This document shows positions 1-13,175 of a stretch of 64,000 nucleotides of DNA, in pieces (position 1 is the first letter of the stretch; each line of letters opens with the position of its first letter). The notes beneath the pieces are model-generated. The model worked only from the letters and a program-made list of their open reading frames with translations. It was not told the DNA's origin and did not search any database. The stretch lies in the NCBI GenBank assembly GCA_003508835.1, contig PUFA01000027.1:7378001-7442000 (forward strand), written 5' to 3'. Source of the stretch: Eonycteris spelaea (lineage: Eukaryota > Chordata > Mammalia > Chiroptera > Pteropodidae). The position numbers were made by a program, and so were the translations under genes.

Positions 1-1539
1 CCAATTGTGTTTTAAATTTAGCATATCTCCTTCCTGCTGTTGTTTAAGCACGTGTTTTATTGTTCTGTCGGTGGAGAAACACTGTAGGTAATGTATGGCA
101 TGTTATTTTACAAATCTTCCGATACTTCTATTCCAGTATTAATTAATCTCTAGAACTTTAAGACTTTCTTAATAGTTCCTATTTTATAACCCTTTAAATT
201 GGATCCAAAGGAGCTAGTTACACTGTAGTCTAACTGATCTCTTTGTTTCTATGTTAAATTATTTTTTATTTTAAAACTGTTATGCTTCAAAAACTTGAGA
301 TTGAATAATTGTCTTAATATGACTTTCAAATTCCACAATTGCTCTAAGTTAAAAAAGGATTTTCCAACTCACACGAGCAATCCTTCGGAGAACCTTCCAC
401 CTGTTACCTGGGGGCAAAGTCAATGTCATGGTTTAAGTCTTCCTAACTTCCGGAGACCAAATTCTGTTTTGTTATCTATTTCTGAGTAACAAATCATATA
501 CAACTTAAGCGGCTTAAAACAACAATCATATAATTGGCTCAGCCTTTGCTGTGTTGCAGTTCGGTGGGGCCAGCTCATCCGAGCTCTGAGTGATGACAGC
601 TGGGGTTTCTTAACTTTTAAGATAACTCACTCATCTTGTCTGTCAAACTGGTGCTGGCTAGTGGCTGGGAGATCAGCCAGCACTGGTGGTCAGGGGCTCA
701 ATTCCTTTCTTTTTGAAACAGCCACCCCGTGAAGCTACTTGAGCTTTCACAGCATAACAGCTGGAACCCAAGAACGAGCTCTCTGAGAGAAGACGAAGCT
801 ATCAGTCCTTAAGCACAACATCACTTACAACGACACTGTTTCATAGCTACATAAAACCTAGCAGAGGCTCCAAAGTAACCCTGTGAATCCATGAAATGAT
901 GTAATATTTAAAATGGCGCGTTCACTCCTTTATAGTTTCTTTGGGCCTCTAGGATGGGTGAGAAGTCGAAGTCTTATTTCCTTATTACACTAGCTCTTGA
1001 ACGGCAGCTTGAGATGCAACCATGCTTTGGCATAGTCCCGACTAAAGGATAGGAGTGTTTGGGGTCCTTAGGAATCAAAGGAAGAGAACTACCTTTATTT
1101 TCTCAGGTTGTGATAATAGGGGATACGGTCGATACCTAGAAGAGGTCTGGGTATTTTCTTCACTTTGGGCAAATATCAATTTTATTTGACCTAAATAAAA
1201 TTGTGCTTTTTAAAAAAAGTTTATTACTTTTTCCTATTACCTGCTTGCACTGGAAAAATATTGCAAGTTTTTAACTTTTTGATATCCACATTTTCTTTAT
1301 AAGAAATCAAAATTCTTCCAATTTCTTTTATTTTTGACATCAAATGTCAACAGTTAGGCAGAGATGCATTTCTTACTTTGTCTCAGGTAATCTCTCTCTT
1401 GAAAAGCAACTCAAAACAACATAGATATTATCTGTAATAGCAATTATTCCCTTCTACTTTCTATATCTCTGGTATTTTTTATTTCTATTGCTCTATCATG
1501 TATTTTATTTATTTAGAGAAATGTCCAACCTCTCCAACC

Positions 1540-2100
1540 AGCCAATAACCTCAATAGAACAATCTGTAAATGCCTTCAGTTCCTGACCTCCCGTTTGCCC
1601 TTCTACTAATTGCTACACCCATCATTCCATGGCCCCTGGGCTGACAGCAAAGGCTGGAGGCAGGACCAACTCCTAAGCAAGAGTCAGCGCCAAGCTGATA
1701 GAGAAGGGAAGGTTCGGCAATGAGACGCCCAGTTGGGAGAATGCACGAGGGGCCTGAGAATGAAAGGGCAGGCACCAGGCACCAACTGCACTGCGGGGAG
1801 CCCGCTTCTGCTGTGAGGAGTGCAGTTCTACTGCAGGGAGCGCGCTTCTGACTCTGCTCTTCTGCTTCTTAGGGGATCGCATGGGCTCCGCATATGTCAG
1901 AGTACAATAGTGGCATTCAGCCACTCATGCATGATACAATAAGCTGAATTATGTTTACATATTTTAGGCACAGGCGCCCTGCTACACTAATGTAACACTC
2001 TAAATCTGGGGTCTATTCCTAGCCACAAGCCTGGATCACAGCCAGCCTGGACCAGCCTGGCCTGGGACCACAGCAAGCAGTGTAACTATGTTTTTAACTT
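1540..2100. other. Unexplained GC-rich block with a 40-base duplication
   Basis: This block is clearly richer in G and C than its surroundings. It carries two near-identical 20-base segments exactly 40 bases apart, CTGCGGGGAGCCCGCTTCTG at 1791-1810 and CTGCAGGGAGCGCGCTTCTG at 1831-1850. Two short overlapping open frames run on the minus strand without recognisable similarity. It could be part of an old LTR or endogenous retroviral remnant or a decayed processed pseudogene. I cannot assign it. Confidence 0.35.
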
Positions 2101-2739
2101 TATGTCAGAATTCCTAGAGGCCTAATGGGGCAGGATGTGCCTTCACCTCGTCTGGCAAAATTGAGATTAACAGTGAGTGCATCTATATGGTCCGGTGGTA
2201 AAGATACCCCACTCCCCCACCCCTAATTTTGTAGCCCTGTAACCTTACCCTATGTGAAGAGGAGTGGACTGATAGGGAGACACTTGCCAGACTAGTATTG
2301 CTGCCTGCAATCTAGACGTGCACAGTGGTGAACCTAATGTCCCTTCTGAAGATAGAAAAGCTTGGGTATAAATGGAGAGAAGAAAAATAGTAACTATGGG
2401 TAAAGGAATAAATAAATGTGTTATATTATGAGGAAAATTCAGTATACACTAACACCTCGAAACAGGCTCAGAGTAAGAGATGATATTGCCTCTTAGTTCA
2501 ATTATATCAGATGCCTGAAAGAGTGAAGTCACAGATTACTGAGAGAGAGCACTCCTGCTTTGGAACCTGGCGAGATCAAGTGGAAGCCTGCAAATCTGAG
2601 TGACCTTGCTCTGGGAGACATTTTCATACATAGAATGAAGCACTGAATAATTAATGACTGAATGAGAGTTCGGTAATGTACTGGTATCTTTAGATTTTTA
2701 TGCTTGTTTTGCTCTAAGAGATCCATGTTCAAAGACCAG

Positions 2740-3580
2740 GGCAGTGAAGTATGATATTGTGATTGATAAGAAATTTATAGTTGGTCATTCAGATGAATTT
2801 GGTCCGGCCAAGTTCCTGGCTCAGAGCTCCCCCAAACCTGAGAATTTCCTAAGTGATGAGAGCCATAAAGTTATCTTTTGTTATGTTAATGAGGTGACTT
2901 TTGGATCTTTCCTAAGGATGGGGGCTGGTTGCCAGAGGAACTGACCATGTGATAAGAGGGATGGAACTTTCAGTCCCAGCCTCAACCTCCATCCTCCCAC
3001 TCCCTGGGGAGGGGAGAGAGCAAGGAGGTTCAATCAATTGCCAATGACCAATAATTTAATCAATCATGCCTCTGTCACAAGGCCTCCTTAAAAGCTCCCA
3101 AAAGACTGGATTCAGAGAGCTTCTGGGTTGATGAACACGTGAAGGTGCTGGGGAAAGGTACATCTGGAGCATGGACGTGCCACACCCCTTCCTATGGACC
3201 TTGTCCTATGTATCTCTTCCGTCTGGCTGTTCCTGAGTTATTTTTTTATAATAAACTGGTGACCTAGTAAGCAAAATGTTTCTCTGAGTTCTGTAAGCTG
3301 CTCCAGCAAATTAATCAAACCCAAGGAGGGGGTTTTAAAACCTCTGATTTATAGCCAGTCAGAAGCACAGGTGGCAACTGGGCCTTGTGCCTGGTATCTG
3401 AAGTGAGGAGAGGGTGGTCTGGTAGGACTGGACCCTTAACCCATTGAACTGATGCTAATACGGAGACATAGTGTCAAACAGAGTTGAACTGTAGACACCC
3501 AGCTGGTATCGGAGAATTGCTTGTTGTTTGCGTAGGAGCCCCACCTCCGAATAAACTGGGTCCAGGAATCCAAAGTAGCA
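2740..3580 (+). mobile_element. LTR-like interspersed repeat, copy 1
   Basis: This is a repeat of LTR character. A TATA-like CTTAAAAGC lies near 3087-3095, and an AATAAA-containing TTATAATAAACTGG near 3246. After it come CTGAGTTCTG and CCAAGGAGGGGG motifs that recur in diverged form at 54020-54690 in the same orientation. The shared blocks and the polyadenylation signal suggest a solitary LTR of an old mammalian retroviral lineage, but I cannot name the family. The short open frame 2744-2944 lies inside it and is not a gene. Confidence 0.55.
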
Positions 3581-3764
3581 CCCTGTGGGGGAGCCCCCTT
3601 CAGTGCTCTAGCATTCCCTGTCACCTGTATCCTGCTTTATTTTCTCTATGGCAATTTTCACCAACCACCAATTATATTTCCTTATTTTTTATTGTCTCTT
3701 TCCCCACATTAGAATATATGATCAATTAAGACAAGTTTTGTCTTTTTTCTTTCTCATTTCTCAC

Positions 3765-3835
3765 CATACAGAGCCTAGAACAGTGCCTGGTACATGTGGC
3801 TTCTCAACAATTATTACTGAAGGAATAAGTAGACA
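3765..3835 (+). mobile_element. LINE2 3'-end fragment
   Basis: GAGCCTAGAACAGTGCCTGG followed by a CTCAACAATTATTACTGAA-like stretch matches the familiar 3' end of LINE2 elements in mammals. The fragment is short and diverged. Confidence 0.6.
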
Positions 3836-4984
3836 GAGAGATATACCACAGGCCCTGCCTATATTTGGTAAATCTGAGTGAATGTTTCAGACATCTCACT
3901 ACCAAGTGGTCTTCTCAGACTCTCAACTTTAATTGTCTGCAATTTCCTCGATAATGTAATATACAGTGTGCCAGCAGTTGTCATAGTAGTGAAGCATCAG
4001 AGATGTTAGAACTAAGTTTTTTCATGTGGCAAATAACATTCTCATTATACCTGCCTTCGGATTGACCATTGATTCTAAGTTCCCAGTGTTTTTCAACTTG
4101 CTCTAACTAGCTCTGGATGGAAGATAAAAACTTCTCTTGGTTTGTTATTCTTGTTCTTCACAACAAAATTCTAATAGAGTGTTTCAGAAGAGATTGCAAT
4201 AATCTATTTAGATAAACATTTGTTTCATTTTTTTTTCCTAGAAGTCTCTGATGCACATTATTGGAGATTTTTTCCCTATTTATTTTATTAGCTTCAAAAA
4301 CTGAGGCTGGATATCTAATCAGAAAGACAATGATCAGTTCATTGTGCTTCCAAGTTGGGTTTTATGTTTTTCTAAGTCCAGATGAGCTGTAAATGTTCTG
4401 CTCATTATCCGGGAAGCACCAACCACTGCAGACAGGAACTGGCTTCTTTTTCCAGCTGCTCTCCCTAATGTTGCAGAAACCTTCCTTTTCAGTTCATTAA
4501 ATTTAACTTCAGGCAATTGTTAAAATGAGAGATAATTCTTTTTTTGTTATTTCTTTTGCACTTCCAAAGTTCAATCTCACATTAGCAACAATGAGCCAGA
4601 GGGTTTCTTAAGGATTTTTTTTTTAAGTTATTTCAGAAGATAGACTTCAACAGAAAAAAGATCCATTTCAAATAACAAATATTCAGCATTACTTTTCCTT
4701 TTATTTATGCTGAAAGAGCCTCATTTGTAATTGCTTTTTAAGTTGACCTTACAAGTGATTGATTAGGAGGAAATATTTTTGAATTTCATATTGCACCAAA
4801 AATCAGGACTCTAATTTCTAATCGACCGTAATTTAAAATAAATGGATTGAATACCATTTTTAATATTTTGTGAATGTGTGTATTGCAATTTCTCATAGAT
4901 TTTTGCCAGTCTACAGTTCTAAAACTTAAAGACAGAAATAAGAGAATCTTGTAGACAAGATGTGCACAGTACTGTTATATAGGT

Positions 4985-5560
4985 ACCATGATTTATTTAT
5001 TTAAATGTTCCATTAGTTATACCCATTCATTGCTTCCATACATTTGTAACTACAAATGTGATAAATATCCCTATACTATATCATCGTACATATGCTTTAT
5101 ATCGATTATCTATCATCTATCTATCGTCTATCATCTTTTATCTATCTTTGCCTACTATCATCTCTGTCCACCCACACAGTATACACGCATATAACACATG
5201 CATTCTCTATCATAAATATCTGTATCTATCCTCTATCTAATCATCTAGAATCTACTATCTATTAATTATCTATCACCTACCACAGCTCTCTCCACACTTT
5301 AGGATCAGTTCCTATAAGTGAATTACTAGGTTAAAGGATGAGTTTATTATATATGTGCTTATAATTAAAGTGTCTGTCTACATTGCCCTTCAATCAAGAT
5401 TTTCCCACTAGTATGAATGTCTTTTTTTTTTTTTGAGGGGTGGGGTGACTTAGGTTTGTTAAGACTGTGTATCGTCAAACTTTATTTCCCCATCTATTGG
5501 GTCATTGTTTAAGTGGCATTTTTTTTAAATCTATAAATACTTATGAGAATCTTTTCCATA
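4985..5560 (-). repeat. Degenerate TCTA-rich tract in LINE-like sequence
   Basis: From about 5095 to 5280 the plus strand is an imperfect run of TCTA and CATC units. The flank at 5310-5560 (TAGGTTAAAGGATGAG, CATTGCCCTTC) resembles a decayed LINE-1 3' region lying on the minus strand. The family is not certain. Confidence 0.4.
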
Positions 5561-6495
5561 AGTTCAAAAGCCATTTATAGTTCCTCCTCTCTTCTTCTGG
5601 CCTGTTCTTATATCCTGCTAGAAAGTAAAATGGAACTTTCAGTCAAGGTTTTTGGTCCCTCCTTTGTTTAACAAACTTTGTAAAATATGCAGGATCTGAT
5701 AATTGTCAATGGCAGGTCTGCTTATTACGTAGCAATGGACTGTGATTGTGAATGGTGTAATCTAATAATGTAGCACGTTATCACTGGTCTGCTTCGATTA
5801 TAAATCCAATATTACATTTAAATGTTATTGGCTAGGAATTTTTGATGTTTCAAAGCCAATATGATCCTATTCTGAAAGAAATTTTATCAAAGGCCTCTTT
5901 AGTTTCTATCACTGAACAAACAGTGCCAAAATCTTTTGGCACGTGTATTATATTACGATTACTACCAGACAGGCTTGGTCTATCATTTTTTACTTAATTA
6001 TAGAAGACATTTTAATTTAGTTTTCCTATAGATTCTTACATATAGACATTATGTTACATGACTATGTAAAATTAATTTTCATGTAATATTTAAGGGTATT
6101 TTATACACATATCAGATCAGAATCCTGTCCCCTATGACTCCTACAGCCAGGATGCTTTCTTCTTGATTTTTATAAATCACTGTTCCCATGGATAGCAAAA
6201 TAGTGCCACCAGGAGAACAGACTTGTAGCCTTTGGCAAAGGTAGTGATAAGCATTTTAATATATATATATATATTATAGATGAATGAAACTTTTACAGAG
6301 ATAAATTGTGAAAGGGTACAGTTATACATCAGCTGTCAGAGTAGCAGCTGGAGGGTCACTGGGGATATCGTTTGACAGAGCTTTCACTCTAATCACTGTG
6401 TTTATGAAAGACTGGGACATAAGTCTATCCCTCCTCTTAAGATTTTCACTTTCTTCTCATATTACTTTCTAGACTTATTAGTGGACTCTGACTTA

Positions 6496-6498
<3 letters not shown>

Positions 6499-6533
<35 letters not shown>
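6499..6533 (+). repeat. Run of 35 T
   Basis: An uninterrupted T homopolymer. It could be the tail of a minus-strand retroposed sequence, but no element body or flanking duplication is recognisable next to it. Confidence 0.9.
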
Positions 6534-6539
<6 letters not shown>

Positions 6540-7259
6540 CCAGGAAATCAAAACATTGTATTCTACAGAGAATGGATTTTAAATGGTCTGTTAATGTATT
6601 TACACAGTTGCTGAATGTCCCCCTTTATTGTTCCCAAAGTTAGTTGGGAGGATTTAGGAAGCACTTTGAACTGTAATTTTATTCTGTTATGTTTTCATAG
6701 CAAATCATTTGACTATTATCAATACTATAAAATAAATAAATACAGTTTAAGTCTGAATAGCATAGTCAGGCTGCTTTTCGTATACTGAAACAAGAGCTGT
6801 TTAGAAATTTGCAATTGCTCTTTTCTTAATCGCCATCCCTTCCTCATTTTCCAGTACTGCTAGCTCTCTGATATACTCCCATGCAAAGAAATTAGAACTG
6901 AAAAAAAGTTATGAATTTTCTTTTTTACAGACTCCATTCTCAGTATAGCTTCCCAAATGCCACAGCCTACATTTTATTGGCATATTTTCAACTGTTAGTC
7001 TTCTATGATGCAAGGCTCTGTCACTATTCTTTTTATTTCCTAAACAGCTTTGTTACTGTTCTGTTCATGTTACAATAATATGCCGTCTGAGGAGTTTAGG
7101 TTAACATATTTCTGGCAAGTGAAATGAATATAAAATGTATTCATGATGGAGTACTGAAAACTTTAAGCTTTGGATGAATTACTTGGTTTCTTAATGGCTT
7201 CTTTGTAATTGATTTGCTATTTATCCTTAATCACTCTTTGTTCATAAACCTTGCCATTC

Positions 7260-7790
7260 ACTAATTCTTTTCTTCCTTTATTCATCCAGTAAGAGTTCAT
7301 TATTCTTACTATGTGCTAGGCTTCATTTCAGGCAAGGAACAAAACAGATAAAGGACTGGCCTCTCCCAAGTGTGAGAGAGTAAAAGCAACTGTAACCCCT
7401 TATCCCCCAAATATATTGGATGCCACAAGGGCAGAGATAGTGATAGGGGTGGTCAAGGAAGGCTTCTCAGGGGAGGCGGCATTTGAGCAGAGACCTATGT
7501 GAAGTGAGGGAGCAGCCAGACTTATGTTGAAAGGAAGAGTGTATCGGGTAGAGGTAACAGTAAGGGCAGAGCTCTGAGAAAAGAGTATGGTTTTAATAGA
7601 CGATTGGGGTCCAGCTGCAGCACCTCCATGTGACACTGCCCTGAGGGCTGGCATGAGAGAGGGGCAATTGTGCTCAGGATACAGCAGAGAGCTGGGGGGC
7701 AGTGGGGTGCCGGGAGCTACTGTAAGAGCATCTCTGCCTGGGATAGAGCATAGATCATGGAGAAGTGAAACCCAGAAGGTTCTCTTCTCT
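7260..7790 (+). mobile_element. Ancient interspersed repeat, copy 1
   Basis: TTATTCATCCAGTAAG, ACTATGTGCTAGGC and GGAAGGCTTCTCAGGGGAGG are hallmarks of a common old mammalian repeat. A second copy lies at 59955-60215 with the same orientation and order of motifs. I leave the family unassigned. The open frames here are accidental. Confidence 0.5.
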
Positions 7791-10007
7791 TTACCTAAAA
7801 GTTAAAATTTTGTTGATGCCTAAAACTAACAACCACTTGGCGTCACCAAAATTGATATTTAAAAATTATATGTAACAGAGAACCAAATCCAAATAGCCCA
7901 CATATATATGAAAAAAATGAGAAGTTGCTCAAATTCACTAGTAGTCAAGGAAATGAAAACAATGAGATGGATTGATGTTTTATTTTTGCCAGAACTTTTT
8001 CATAATTTAAATTGTGACCAAAAACTATGGCATTTGCCTTAGATATTGTAGGTGTGGGGTGGGTTTTGAGGGGGTAGGGTGGGGTGGAACAAAGGACATT
8101 TTACTGTAAAAAATCGTAATAGAAAAAATGAAGCTTTTTCTAATTGTCTCTACTAAATTCAGCCCATTTCTCTCTTTTTCTCGCTTCTCTTCTTCCTCCC
8201 CAACCTCATCATGTTTACAAGATCATACATGGTCAGGGAGAAATATATGGCAGGAAAGAGATCAGATGGTTAAATTGAGCTACCATTGTAGGGAGATGCT
8301 GGGGACAAAGGCGGAAAAAGAAGAAAGGGAAGTCACCTGAAAAAGAAAAAAAGAAAAAAACCCCTGCAATTTAGGTATTTTCGTACGTATCTAACATCTT
8401 TTGAGTGTAGTTGACACTGATGGGAACTGTGAATTGAAGTGTATGTTGGCTTTTCTTTGGAAAATGTTCAGAGTTTAATGAAAGGAATCATTAGGGACTC
8501 AGAAGAAATAAATATAGATGAGGCCCATTATTGTATGTTCGCATTTGTGTTTGCAGGACATAAAGTGAAGTTACAAACCAAAAAATTAAGTTAGTAATTT
8601 GACTATGAATGCCCAGATATACATAAAAAAAATACCTGGGTGATATATTTAAATTTTTTTCATCTAGATTCAGTTGTAATGAACCACATAGAAAGTAAGA
8701 AGACTGCAAATCACCATTTTTCATCAAGCATTTGAGGCTAGCTGCATATTTTGAGTGGTTCATATCCTAAGTGTTGAAAAGGTGGTCCCCTGCTTAATAT
8801 TTTAGCAAATGGCCACTTTAGAAAATGTTTTAACTGCAAGCTACCCTGGACATAATTTATCTAATTTGTGCATCCCTTCCTGAATTGTAAATGCATGGAT
8901 TTCACTTAATTTGGGGGAATTAAGGGAATCAATTTGTTAATGTGCAAGCTCCTGCCTTGTTTTTAGGTTTGTTCTTTATAAATAGAGAGAGAAGGGATGG
9001 GCAGAGGCTTTCCTTCTGAATGAGGGGTTGCACTCTATTCTAGAGTGTTTTACAATCCTTTTAATTGACTGGAAACCAAGAGATCCTTTGTCATGATGAT
9101 TAACCTGGTAGCCTCGGCAGACTTTTAAAGTAAAGGTTTGCATCTCTTGAACTTTCTAAATTGGAGTTGTTAAAAAGACCCAGGAACAGCCAATGAAAGT
9201 AGTAAAAGGATTTGGATAATCATTGAATAAAAAAATTAACACACATTTGAGCAGCGAATGATGCAAATTAAAACAGATAACACATGAGTAGAATGAAAAC
9301 GATTTCTGTGTTTATGTTTGTCAGCAACAGTTATTTACAAATTACCCATATGAAAATGTAAAAAGGCATATTACATTTTCACATGCCATCTGTATTAACT
9401 GAATAAAGCTTAGTGGCATTATTTGCAAATCTGTAGTTAATTAGTACATAGACATTTTGTGCGTTAAAAAAGGAATGTACATAATTTAAAATAAATTACA
9501 TTACACAATTTACAAAGTAATATTAACAAAAACTTCTTAAACAGCTGCCTCCTTATTTAAAGAAAATAAATATTCAGGTAATTAAATTAACCAAAAAACA
9601 CATGTAGGGGATTATAATTTATAGAAAGACATATTGCAAGTTTAATAACGAATACTGATTTCTTCAAATCTCTGTGCTAGAAATAGGCAGGAAAAAGTAC
9701 CAGAAAGGGATTCTTAATGTTTACTTTAAAAAAATAAACACAAATAGATTCCTCCAAAATTGTTGAGAAAAGTTCATTGAGGGTTCAAAGTAGGCGATCT
9801 AGAAACTATAGCTTAAAAAAAAAAAGAGAACATCTATGAAACACAACAATAGGACTGACACCCAATTATATATATAAATAGAGATTTTTGATCGCTGAAA
9901 ACATTACTCCCACAAACTAAAAGTTTTCATATACTGCCTGTTTTAAGGTCTGGCTTGGTAGAAGCACAAAAACATAAAACTACAAAACTAACTCTATCCA
10001 TTTAGGA

Positions 10008-10013
10008 TTTATT
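10008..10013 (-). terminator. Candidate THSD7A polyadenylation signal AATAAA
   Basis: The minus strand reads AATAAA here. It is followed within about 60 bases by a G/U-rich stretch (TTTTGTAGTTTTATG, TTTTTGTGC) at about 9957-9980, the usual layout of a cleavage site. This would give a 3' UTR of about 4.6 kb. Further AATAAA-type hexamers lie upstream (for example near 12040), so alternative ends are possible. This is inference from sequence only. Confidence 0.45.
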
Positions 10014-10529
10014 TTACTTATTGAATAACGTAGACATAATCATTTTCCAATGTCCCTGCTAGGTATAGAATTATCATATCACGCATCCTTGTTATAAAAA
10101 GTGATGTTTGCTAGGCCCGCACACCAGTTCCAGACACCCGAAATCCTGCTCTGCAGTCATGGCCATGTGAAGATAGGCCAGGTGGGACAGGTAGATGTTT
10201 CATGTCTCACGTCTAAACTCGACCCAGGAGAGAGCACTCTGACAAGATTCCTCAAAATCCACTAGCTGCTCTCCATTCCACATCATCTTACAGGGAAAAC
10301 AGAAAAAGAAACACATTTGAGTTGGGTATTATTTTTACAAATAGTGAGATCCCAGATCATTTGGGAAGCATGATTCTTGCAAATCGATCCAGACTCCAAA
10401 TCCACCTAAGAATGGGCTCTCCTTTGTGCAGCAAAAGGTGCAGGCCTCCCTCCCTATCTCGCAAAATGGGATATGAAAGAAACAAGGCCGTACTAAACTG
10501 AGTATAGGAACTGACACTTTTATGGAGAA

Positions 10530-10566
10530 GGTATGTATGTATGTAAGTATGTATGTATGCATGTAC
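10530..10566 (+). repeat. GTAT microsatellite
   Basis: Imperfect tandem GTAT units with one GTAA and one GCAT interruption. A 22-base T run follows at 10689-10710. Confidence 0.85.
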
Positions 10567-12770
10567 TGATTGCATGTCATCCACATCTTTCCTTTCTTTT
10601 TACTCATGTTTGTTCAGTACATTCTGTTTAAATCAATATGTTCACCCTCTGACACTTTGACTCCAGTAAGGAAATACAGGTATTCACCTTTTTTTTTTTT
10701 TTTTTTTTTTATCTTATTAAAAATGTGGTCATGTTTAGTAGAAGGTAGTTCTGAGGAAGGTGGACAAGATTAGTTGTTGATAAGAGAGGACAGTAGAGAG
10801 AGACCAGCCAGAGAAAGTCATCACAAAGGAGCAAGGATATAGGGAGTTAGAGGAGGTAGAAAAAGAAAAAATAAAATTATGAGATCTTACTTGCTTCCTG
10901 TAAGAAGTTTTAAATAAGGAACTCTATCTTAAAGCATTCAGGAACTTAAGAGAGTTCTGATTAAGCCACAATGACCATTGCTACCTGCTTGAGGGTGGAG
11001 GAGGGGTACAGTAAAAGCCTAACAGCGTAGCCTGAGACATGGACATTATGTAAGAAAAAATACTAACCACACTGAGAAACAAATCCAGAGTAAAGGACGA
11101 TGTATGTAAGTGCTATTGTCACTCATTAAGCATTTTTTTCCTTCTTTAGGTGTGTATGTGTACGAAAGCTGTTACTATTTTTTTTTACAGTGAGTAGCAG
11201 TGTCTTACCTAACTCAGTAAAAATTTGTCTTGTTATAAGTAATTTGTGCTTTGTTATAAGTAAATAAAAACATGCTTTTCTGTACTCTTTCTCAACTTTG
11301 CTTAAGATATACTGTGGTGTCCTTCAAAAGGCTTTGAAATAAGGATCATGGTCAATATCCTAGATAATGTATTGAGGAATGAGCAAATCCAATCCTTTTC
11401 AAAACAGTTATGCCACTTCTAAGTGGTTCATACTGAAATAATCCAACAAAATGGTATAATACTTTGTCAATATTCTCCTTTTCTTGTTTTGTTTGTTTTG
11501 TTTTGTTTTTTAAACCAAGCATATCTTCAAACTTAAGCCACAGTAATTCTAACTTTTGGGGGGCTCAGATCATTTTGATAAGGCAAAAGTATCAATAGAC
11601 AAGTTACCTATATTTCCCTCCTGAATACTTAAAATAAACAGGAGGAATAAGGTTTTGATGAAATTCCAGTGAAGTAACTCATTATTGATTTATGTCCAGA
11701 ACAAAAATAAGGCTATTTTCATACCATAAACATTAATATAGTAACTTCAATTTTTCCAAAATAGCCACCTTTCTAACTGGAGAGGCCATCCAATATTTTC
11801 TTATCTTGACAATAAACTTCCAATAGGCTCCTTAGCAATAGTCTAGTCTCCTGCATGTACCTTGTGTTGTAAAGTGTAATCAATTTATAAATAAAATATT
11901 ATTTTCATAACATTTTATAACTTTGATCGATTAATTCATTTAATTCTTATAACAAAGGTAGGAAGATATTAATGTGCCTTCTGAATTAATTACATTTTAC
12001 AGTATCATATGTATAGCTTTAGCAGCAACAATATTTTACTTTATTCAATAATTTCAAAGTTAGTAGGTGTTGTACACATTTCATAAGGCTCTTAGCTGAA
12101 TTCTTCAAGTAACTACAGTAGATTTTTTCTCAACCATTTTGAACAAATGGAGTTCATTTCATTCAAAGCGATCAATTATCTGGAAGACTCCTGAGTACAT
12201 GTACTGACAATCACAGTTTTAGAGTAACAATATTATTTTTGTCTTCCTCTTCCATATGGCAGATGAAATGGAATTTGTTTTTATGCTTTTCCTTGTTTCA
12301 GGTAAAACTCACATCTTCCTACTACCTATTTGCTTTGAAATTATTTACATTGCCTAATACACTGAGTATTGAATAAGAAATTAATGTTTACCACATTTAA
12401 CTCTTATTGAAATAGGTATCAATCTGTTCATTTTGGAGACAATGACATCCTAATCTGATGTCTTCTATAATTTTTACAAATACTTTAATGAACAGCAGGG
12501 GGAGCTCAAACTCTAGTATGTAGGTAAAATACCTTCTAGTCCAAGACACTTTTATAGCAACATAGCTATGTTTAAGATAAAATAGCTTGTTATACTACTT
12601 TTAAAAGACCCCAAACACTAACGTCACCCCCTCTCCCCAAGGCTGTTGCAGTAAACGTTGTCTGAAAAATGGTATTGCTTTTTAATGGCACCTTTTGAGT
12701 TTTCTTTTCATATGAAAGAAATCTGCCAAGTTAGATATTTCACTGTACCATTCCCAGGACTACCGATGTA

Positions 12771-12820
12771 AAACAAAAACAAAAACAAAAACAAAAACAA
12801 AAACAAAAACAAAAACAAAA
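12771..12820 (+). repeat. CAAAAA hexanucleotide microsatellite
   Basis: About eight clean copies of a CAAAAA unit, reading as TTTTTG repeats in the THSD7A transcript. Its position inside the probable 3' UTR is worth noting; otherwise ordinary. Confidence 0.9.
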
Positions 12821-12955
12821 CCTTCCAACACAGTACTAAGTTTAATGACTGTTTTTCACCTTTGAAATGAAACACTAGGTGCTGTCTGAGGGTAAATGAA
12901 TGAAAACTAAATATTTCACAATGGAGAGTTCACACTGAAAAACTTCTAGACTCGC

Positions 12956-13175
12956 TGTCAGCAAACAGCAAACCACAACCTGCAAATGAGGCCTGCTGAC
13001 TGTTTTTTTTTTTTTCAAAGAAAGTTTTATTGGAAAACATCTATGCTTATTAATTTATGTACTGCGTATTGTCTATGGCTGTGCTCTCACAATGGCAAAT
13101 TGAGAAGATGCAACATTGACCCGGCTGAAAATATTTATCATCTGGCCCTTTGCAAAAAAAAGTTTGCCACCCTTG
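12956..13175 (+). mobile_element. Fossil hAT-type DNA transposon, copy 1
   Basis: The ends form decayed inverted repeats (GTCAGCAAAC at the left, GTTTGCCAC at the right). The body contains AAAGTTTTATTGGAAAAC, TATTGTCTATGGCTG and ATCTGGCCCTTTG. The same body recurs at 58833-59033. This is a widespread non-autonomous mammalian hAT-Charlie-like family; I do not commit to a name. It lies in the probable 3' UTR of THSD7A, antisense to the transcript, and supplies TTTATT (AATAAA on the transcript strand). Confidence 0.75.

Larger units (their letters stand above)
1..9980. other. DNA downstream of the gene, mostly old repeats
   Basis: No exon-like signal is visible on either strand. The stretch holds a GC-rich unexplained block, an LTR-like repeat, LINE-type fragments, a degenerate TCTA-rich tract, a 35-base T run and an ancient interspersed repeat, all listed separately. 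The remainder is AT-rich unique sequence in which I see nothing. The longest open frames are 60-90 codons and show no family resemblance. Confidence 0.6.

Noticed and set aside
2744..2944. 66-codon plus-strand open frame as a gene
   Set aside because: It falls within the LTR-like repeat and shows no domain.
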